From an uncultured Litorilinea sp. (GTDB lineage: Bacteria > Chloroflexota > Anaerolineae > Caldilineales > Caldilineaceae), in assembly GCA_946885925.1 (NCBI GenBank), contig CAMPHP010000065.1, positions 1 to 9,878 on the forward strand: 9,878 nucleotides of DNA, written 5' to 3'. Of the stretch, positions 6,364-9,878 are shown piece after piece; position 1 is the stretch's first letter; each line of letters starts with the position of its first letter. Both the position numbers and the translations under genes were made by a program. Under the pieces are notes generated by a model. It searched no databases. It was not told the origin of the DNA and saw only the letters and a program-made list of their open reading frames with translations.

Positions 6364-7040
6364 TATTCTTCACCTTCCTGGAATTCGCTATCGGGCGCAA
6401 CAACCTCATTCGGCTGGAGTTGCACATTCAAACTGTCGTGGATGAACTGGATGGCTCTTTCTTCTTCATCCCAGGTCGCAGCATCGGCAGCGGTTGTAAC
6501 AATGACCGCAAGGTCGCCACTGCGGAAGATTAAATCTTGGGCCTGGACGACCACGGGGGGAGCTACTGCGCCCTGTTCACGAGTGGGATCATCCACATAG
6601 GCATAGGTCACCAGCACACCTGGTTCACCGTCTACTGTGACTGCTTCTGCATCTAGTTCGCGATAGCGCAGCAAGTTCTGTGTGCGTTGCAGACCGACTG
6701 CGGTGCGTGCAGCAACAATATCCTCACCTGGGGCCAGAGAGCGAGTCGTTACACTGAGTTCCGCATTAAAGACACTAGGGCTGCGCGGGTTCGAGGCATG
6801 AAAGAGCATACCTTCGGGCTGGCCTGTAATCCAGCTAGCAGGCACTTCGATTGAGGGCAAGTTTTCCCCCAATTCAACCGTACGGCTGGCATTCATGGCA
6901 TTGTTGCGAATCCCAAAGCCAAGAAACAATGCAAAGAGGACGACGAGAACCACCGCCACATCATTGCGAGTAAGTTCCGCGTCGGTTGGCGGCTCATTGG
7001 TGGGGCTTGGCTTGGTTAAGGTTTGGAGCCAGGTAGACAT
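6363..7040 (-). CDS. single-pass membrane-anchored protein with external domain
   Basis: A 225-residue protein without a recognised name. A short cytoplasmic part rich in proline and threonine (1-27) is followed by one membrane helix (about 28-44), then an external domain (about 60-206) and an acidic tail ending QEGEE. The external part has the look of a PsbP/Mog1-like fold (LpqN or DcrB type): a VPASW motif near the start, alternating strands, VDGEPGVLVTYAYVD (137-150) in the middle and a final helix after VIVTTAADAATW. That comparison is by eye and uncertain. The ATG at 7040 overlaps the stop of the PrsW-like gene by one base and has AGGAGA (7053-7048) seven bases upstream. Its own stop overlaps the protease start by one base. 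It may link the polytopic protein to the secreted protease, which is inference from gene order. Confidence 0.85.
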   Translation of the reverse strand: MSTWLQTLTKPSPTNEPPTDAELTRNDVAVVLVVLFALFLGFGIRNNAMNASRTVELGENLPSIEVPASWITGQPEGMLFHASNPRSPSVFNAELSVTTRSLAPGEDIVAARTAVGLQRTQNLLRYRELDAEAVTVDGEPGVLVTYAYVDDPTREQGAVAPPVVVQAQDLIFRSGDLAVIVTTAADAATWDEEERAIQFIHDSLNVQLQPNEVVAPDSEFQEGEE

Positions 7041-8062
7041 TACACATTCTCCTGTGAATCTTGCGTCGTCGGTGCAGCAGCAGATGTAGAGGTGTTTGCA
7101 ACGGCAGGCGCATCAGCACCGGATGTCGTTGCAGGCACAGGCACGGGCGCAGTAGGGTATGCGCCGACACCGACGCGGATTGTCCGGTGAGCCAGACGCA
7201 GGGTCTCTTCGTTTGAGCGTTCGATTAGCCAGAAGACAACTCCTAAGCTAATGACGGCAATAACCGTGGCAAGGAAGAGATCTCCCCAAGGGTTGGCATT
7301 GAGTCCCCCGCTAAAACTGCGGTCAAGAATATACCAGAATATCCCATTGACGACTGCTGCAATTGCCAGTCCCATCGCCATGTAATGGATTGGGGTTTTT
7401 TCAAAGCGTGCCTGGCCCATGAAATAGCCCAGGATACCGCCAAAGCTGGCATAAGCCATCCCATTAATCACCATGCGGATCGAACCGATATCAAGATCAA
7501 CGCCGCCAGAGCGCAGCACGTACTGGAAATTGAGTACGGTCGCCAGCCCCAAGGCCGCGGCAATCGAGTAGATGACACCATCCACTCGTTCGTCAAACTC
7601 CGGATCGCGGAAGACTGTATAGCGAACCGTGGCATAGATAATGAACTGTTCGATAAAGCCCACAATCAAGATGCCACCCAACAAATGGGCCCACCAACTA
7701 TTGCTCAGCCAACTATTGACGTTGAAGACTCCATTGATGATTGGGTCATGAAGGGCAGCAGTGACTAATGCACCGAGAAGAAACACGCGGAAGACCATAT
7801 GCTTTGGCTCTAGCTCCAGCCGATCTAGGCGGCGGAAGAAGTAGAGCCAAATGGCAGCTGGGACTAGGCTAAGAATCAAGCCCAACAGTATCAATGGGAT
7901 ACCTGTTAGACGGTCGCCAAGGTTGGGAAGAATAAAGTTGAAGATGCCGGTAAAGGCCAGCAATCCAAGCACTGTAATGATAGATGCTAACCATAGGCCG
8001 TTGCGATTGTGGGCGACGCGCTCAGCACGACTGAGTTCATCCCCTGTGTAAGTCGTTTGCAC
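7040..8062 (-). CDS. PrsW-like polytopic membrane protein, active site degenerate
   Basis: A 340-residue protein with about eight membrane helices (roughly 24-46, 55-76, 91-108, 127-149, 162-182, 194-215, 226-247, 259-281) and an Ala/Thr/Pro-rich cytoplasmic tail (300-340). It belongs by eye to the PrsW/CPBP intramembrane protease superfamily: LYFFRRLDRLELEP (73-86) matches the PrsW DR.EPEP motif, and DPEFDERVDGVIY (153-165) matches its efddpvDGivY motif. PrsW cleaves anti-sigma factors in the membrane. The catalytic positions are mostly changed: EExxK reads E138-Q139-F-I-I142, FxxxEN reads L173-A-T-V-L177-N178, the motif-3 histidine is Y204 and the motif-4 histidine is N239. It is therefore probably not a protease but a scaffold or sensor. 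The start is GTG, fixed by AAGGAGG six bases upstream. It is first in a three-gene operon. Confidence 0.8.
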   Translation of the reverse strand: MQTTYTGDELSRAERVAHNRNGLWLASIITVLGLLAFTGIFNFILPNLGDRLTGIPLILLGLILSLVPAAIWLYFFRRLDRLELEPKHMVFRVFLLGALVTAALHDPIINGVFNVNSWLSNSWWAHLLGGILIVGFIEQFIIYATVRYTVFRDPEFDERVDGVIYSIAAALGLATVLNFQYVLRSGGVDLDIGSIRMVINGMAYASFGGILGYFMGQARFEKTPIHYMAMGLAIAAVVNGIFWYILDRSFSGGLNANPWGDLFLATVIAVISLGVVFWLIERSNEETLRLAHRTIRVGVGAYPTAPVPVPATTSGADAPAVANTSTSAAAPTTQDSQENV

Positions 8063-8068
8063 TGCACT

Positions 8069-8075
8069 CCTCCTT
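8069..8075 (-). promoter_or_regulatory. strong ribosome binding site for a GTG start
   Basis: AAGGAGG on the minus strand lies six bases before the GTG at 8062, an almost ideal Shine-Dalgarno site. It fixes the start of the PrsW-like protein. Confidence 0.85.
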
Positions 8076-8106
8076 GTTGCGCTACATGTAACTGCCCAAA
8101 CTCCTA

Positions 8107-8137
8107 ATTGCCACCAGGGATCTGGTGGGCGAGCAAT
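8107..8137. promoter_or_regulatory. bulged hairpin in the PrsW-like operon leader
   Basis: CCACCAG (8111-8117) pairs with CTGGTGG (8122-8128) around the four-base loop GGAT. The flanks ATTG (8107-8110) and CAAT (8134-8137) can extend the stem across an internal bulge. It ends about 30 bases before the ribosome binding site. It could be an operator or an RNA hairpin; no T-run follows. Confidence 0.5.
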
Positions 8138-8234
8138 TGATACTGTCGAAATACTATTTGTTCATTTATTGATTGATTTCTGGCTTATCCTGCACTTGTT
8201 GATGAAGTGGTTGATCAATGAGCATTACTTAGTC

Positions 8235-8267
8235 TGCTTTAGCGAATACTTTGCTTCAGCGAATAGT
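8235..8267. repeat. 17-base-period direct repeat
   Basis: TGCTTTAGCGAATACT (8235-8250) recurs as TGCTTCAGCGAATAGT (8252-8267), 14 of 16 bases identical. It lies about 170 bases upstream of the PrsW-like start. Two spaced direct copies are a common layout for a DNA-binding protein, but no regulator can be named. Confidence 0.6.
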
Positions 8268-8672
8268 TATAGACAATCGTTGTGGCGGATATTATCGTAT
8301 ATTGTTCCTTTATTTGTTTCTTGAACGTGAACAAAAAACAGACGGAGATAGTATACTCCGTACACAGAGGCGAAGCCTACAATTTCACTGCCATTTGGGT
8401 GACATTCCAGGCGAGGTATAGCGGCATGCTGGCAGCGTTGGGAAACGTGTGGTTTGACACCCTCTGAGACTCTGAGTACCATGTACCGGTCAATGAATTG
8501 CTGTTTTGGCGAATTTGACTCGACAGCATTATCATTGTCTGCCGACTTCATGTCTGCCATAGGCAGGAGGAAAAGAGCAAGCAGCTCTTGGCCGTACCTG
8601 TTACTTTCGCCCAGCGCGCCATGCATGTGCCGGTATTTTACATGATCTAGTCCACAGGGCACAACCCATTTT

Positions 8673-9845
8673 ATGACCGTAAATCGTTCGTCCAATCCGA
8701 ATTTGGTCTACACACAAGCCACCTTTGCCCAAATGATGGAACATCTCTGGGCACGCAAGTTAGTGGCGTTGGATACTGAGAGCGACAGCCTCTTTAGTTA
8801 TTATCCTAAGATTTGTCTTATCCAAATTTCTACCCCTATGGATTCAACAGATGATCCCAATAGCGTCACCGATTATCTAGTGGATCCCCTGCGCTTCTCG
8901 GCTCTCGAGCCACTGCGCGAGCTTTTGCGAGACCCCACTTGTGAAGTAGTCATGCACGCGGCGGAAAATGATATTTATCTCCTCCAGCGTGAGTTTGACT
9001 TTAGCTTTGCAAATCTTTTTGACACCCAGCTTGCGGCACGCATTCTGGGATGGCCCAACGCTGGACTGGCTGCCATTTTGGAGCAGCAATTTGGCGTAGT
9101 CAGCAACAAGAAGATGCAGCGCACCAATTGGGGCAAGCGCCCGCTGACTCCTGAACAAATCGCGTATGCACAAATGGATACGCACTATCTGTTGGCTCTG
9201 CGCGAACGACAGATCAAGGAATTATACGAACGGGATCGGTGGGAGGAAGCGCAAGAGGCATTTTCTCAGATCATCCAAACCGATTACCGGGCGCGCGTGG
9301 CCGCGCAACGGTCGGTTTGGCAGATGAAGGAAGCACGCACTGTGCCCCATTCGCACACAGGGGTGCTAGAGGCGCTTTGGCTCTGGCGCGAGCAAGAGGC
9401 ACAGAACCAAGATCGCCCGCCCTTCAAAATCGTCAATAACCCGGCGTTGATTAACTTGGCGCTCAGGCAGCCCACGACAGTCACGCAACTGGCGCAGATC
9501 CAAGGATTAGGACCCAGTGAGATCCAACGCTATGGGGGGGCACTGCTTCAAGCAATTCGCGAAGGGAAGAAACGTCCACCACCAACCCCGCCAGAGCCGA
9601 CCCAGCGATTGGAGCAGTGGTTGGACCGGCCTACGCTAGATCGCTATGATGCTCTACGCCAATGGCGCAGCAAGACCGCTGCCTCGCGTGGCGTGATGCC
9701 AGAGATTGTCTTGACCAATGAGGTGCTATTGGAGATTGCCAAACGCCAGCCTCGCACGTTAGAAGAATTGCGCGAGATCGAGGCCATCGGTCCGTGGAAA
9801 GCCAAGACCTACGGCCCAGATTTGTTACGGCTGGCGCAGCGTTAA
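8673..9845 (+). CDS. rnd: ribonuclease D, 3'-5' exoribonuclease with two HRDC domains
   Basis: A 390-residue RNase D, close to the usual length. It trims 3' ends of tRNA precursors and other small stable RNAs in the cytoplasm. The DEDDy exonuclease domain (about 11-195) is complete: D34 and E36 in ALDTESDSL, D100 in AENDIYLL, and Y165 with D169 in YAQMDTHYLL. LFDTQLAARILG (115-126) and NKKMQRTNWGKRPLTPEQ (145-162) are further family stretches. Two HRDC nucleic-acid-binding domains follow (about 227-300 and 323-388), as in Escherichia coli RNase D, separated by a proline-rich linker PPPTPPEP (302-309). The first ATG puts the domain at the usual distance from the N-terminus, although no good ribosome binding site precedes it. 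It is transcribed away from the PrsW-like operon and appears to be monocistronic within the window. Confidence 0.96.
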   Translation: MTVNRSSNPNLVYTQATFAQMMEHLWARKLVALDTESDSLFSYYPKICLIQISTPMDSTDDPNSVTDYLVDPLRFSALEPLRELLRDPTCEVVMHAAENDIYLLQREFDFSFANLFDTQLAARILGWPNAGLAAILEQQFGVVSNKKMQRTNWGKRPLTPEQIAYAQMDTHYLLALRERQIKELYERDRWEEAQEAFSQIIQTDYRARVAAQRSVWQMKEARTVPHSHTGVLEALWLWREQEAQNQDRPPFKIVNNPALINLALRQPTTVTQLAQIQGLGPSEIQRYGGALLQAIREGKKRPPPTPPEPTQRLEQWLDRPTLDRYDALRQWRSKTAASRGVMPEIVLTNEVLLEIAKRQPRTLEELREIEAIGPWKAKTYGPDLLRLAQR

Positions 9846-9858
9846 TAGGTGACAACTA

Positions 9859-9878
9859 CCTTCCTGGAAGCCACCCAG
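9859..9878 (+). repeat. second copy of the hairpin element, cut by the window edge
   Basis: These last bases match the reverse complement of 65-84 at 18 of 20 positions; the two differences are CT in place of GA at bases 6-7. It starts 13 bases after the RNase D stop, a position like that of the left-edge copy beyond a NUDIX gene. If the element is complete, the matching arm lies beyond the window. Confidence 0.65.

Larger units (their letters stand above)
8076..8672. other. intergenic region between divergent genes, no convincing gene
   Basis: About 600 bases separate the divergently read PrsW-like operon and RNase D. Several open frames cross it but none shows a known domain. The minus-strand frame 8267-8695 encodes 142 residues but runs into the RNase D start and has no family signature. 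Visible structure includes a bulged hairpin (8107-8137), TTGATCAA (8211-8218), a 17-base-period direct repeat (8235-8267), ACGGAG/CTCCGT (8342-8361, followed by six T residues on the minus strand), CTGCC/GGCAG (8554-8566) and AAGAGC/GCTCTT (8573-8589). The leftmost part is more AT-rich, as expected for promoters. It may contain the remains of a lost gene. Confidence 0.6.

Noticed and set aside
6371..6382. Match of ACCTTCCTGGA to the repeat copy near 9858
   Set aside because: It encodes the conserved-looking end of the anchored protein and provides the protease ribosome binding site; no second arm lies nearby, so the match is taken as chance.
8138..8300. Promoter of the PrsW-like operon
   Set aside because: TAGTAT (minus strand, 8157-8152) resembles a -10 box, but no acceptable -35 box lies 16-18 bases upstream and there is no extended -10, so no call was made.
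8342..8361. Hairpin ACGGAG/CTCCGT followed by six T residues on the minus strand as a terminator
   Set aside because: The stem is only six base pairs and no credible minus-strand gene ends just before it.
8267..8695. 142-residue minus-strand open frame
   Set aside because: It overlaps the RNase D start on the opposite strand, has no recognisable domain or good ribosome binding site, and its composition does not look like the neighbouring proteins. It could be a relic, so the region is described as intergenic.
1..9878. tRNA, rRNA, CRISPR array or insertion sequence
   Set aside because: No clover-leaf pattern, rRNA-like stretch, regularly spaced repeat array, transposase or terminal inverted repeats with target duplications were seen on either strand.

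Overview
The window looks like a piece of a bacterial chromosome of roughly even base composition, densely packed with genes. The gene content points towards the Chloroflexota (Anaerolineae/Caldilineae type): a Thermotoga-like CorA, a secreted PQQ-type sugar dehydrogenase, a secreted trypsin-like protease with beta-domain repeats, and an RNase D with two HRDC domains. That assignment is inference; no rRNA or tRNA is present to confirm it.

Layout from left to right. (1) Positions 141-4180 hold five minus-strand genes read leftwards: a PQQ-dependent sugar dehydrogenase-like secreted protein, CorA, a 184-residue protein of unknown function, and two different NUDIX hydrolases. Gaps are only 12-33 bases, so they could be one transcript. 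A predicted promoter at 4283-4311 and a leader with 17-bp tandem repeats and three mini-ORFs lie in front of it. A perfect 14-bp inverted repeat at 42-84 lies beyond its 3' end. (2) Positions 4411-4453 are a strong intrinsic terminator for the next minus-strand operon. (3) Positions 4504-8062 hold three minus-strand genes joined by one-base TAATG stop/start overlaps: a PrsW-like polytopic membrane protein that has lost nearly all residues of the protease active site, a single-pass membrane-anchored protein with an external domain, and a secreted trypsin-like protease with an intact triad, two repeated beta domains and a C-terminal domain. Each start has its own good ribosome binding site. This is the most unusual unit in the window and may be a cell-envelope protease system. 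(4) Positions 8063-8672 are about 600 bases without a convincing gene, holding a bulged hairpin, a 17-bp direct repeat and several short palindromes. (5) Positions 8673-9845 are RNase D on the plus strand.

The last 20 bases of the window match, at 18 of 20 positions, the reverse complement of part of the inverted repeat at the left edge. Both copies sit just beyond the 3' end of a gene. This suggests a dispersed hairpin element used between genes in this genome.
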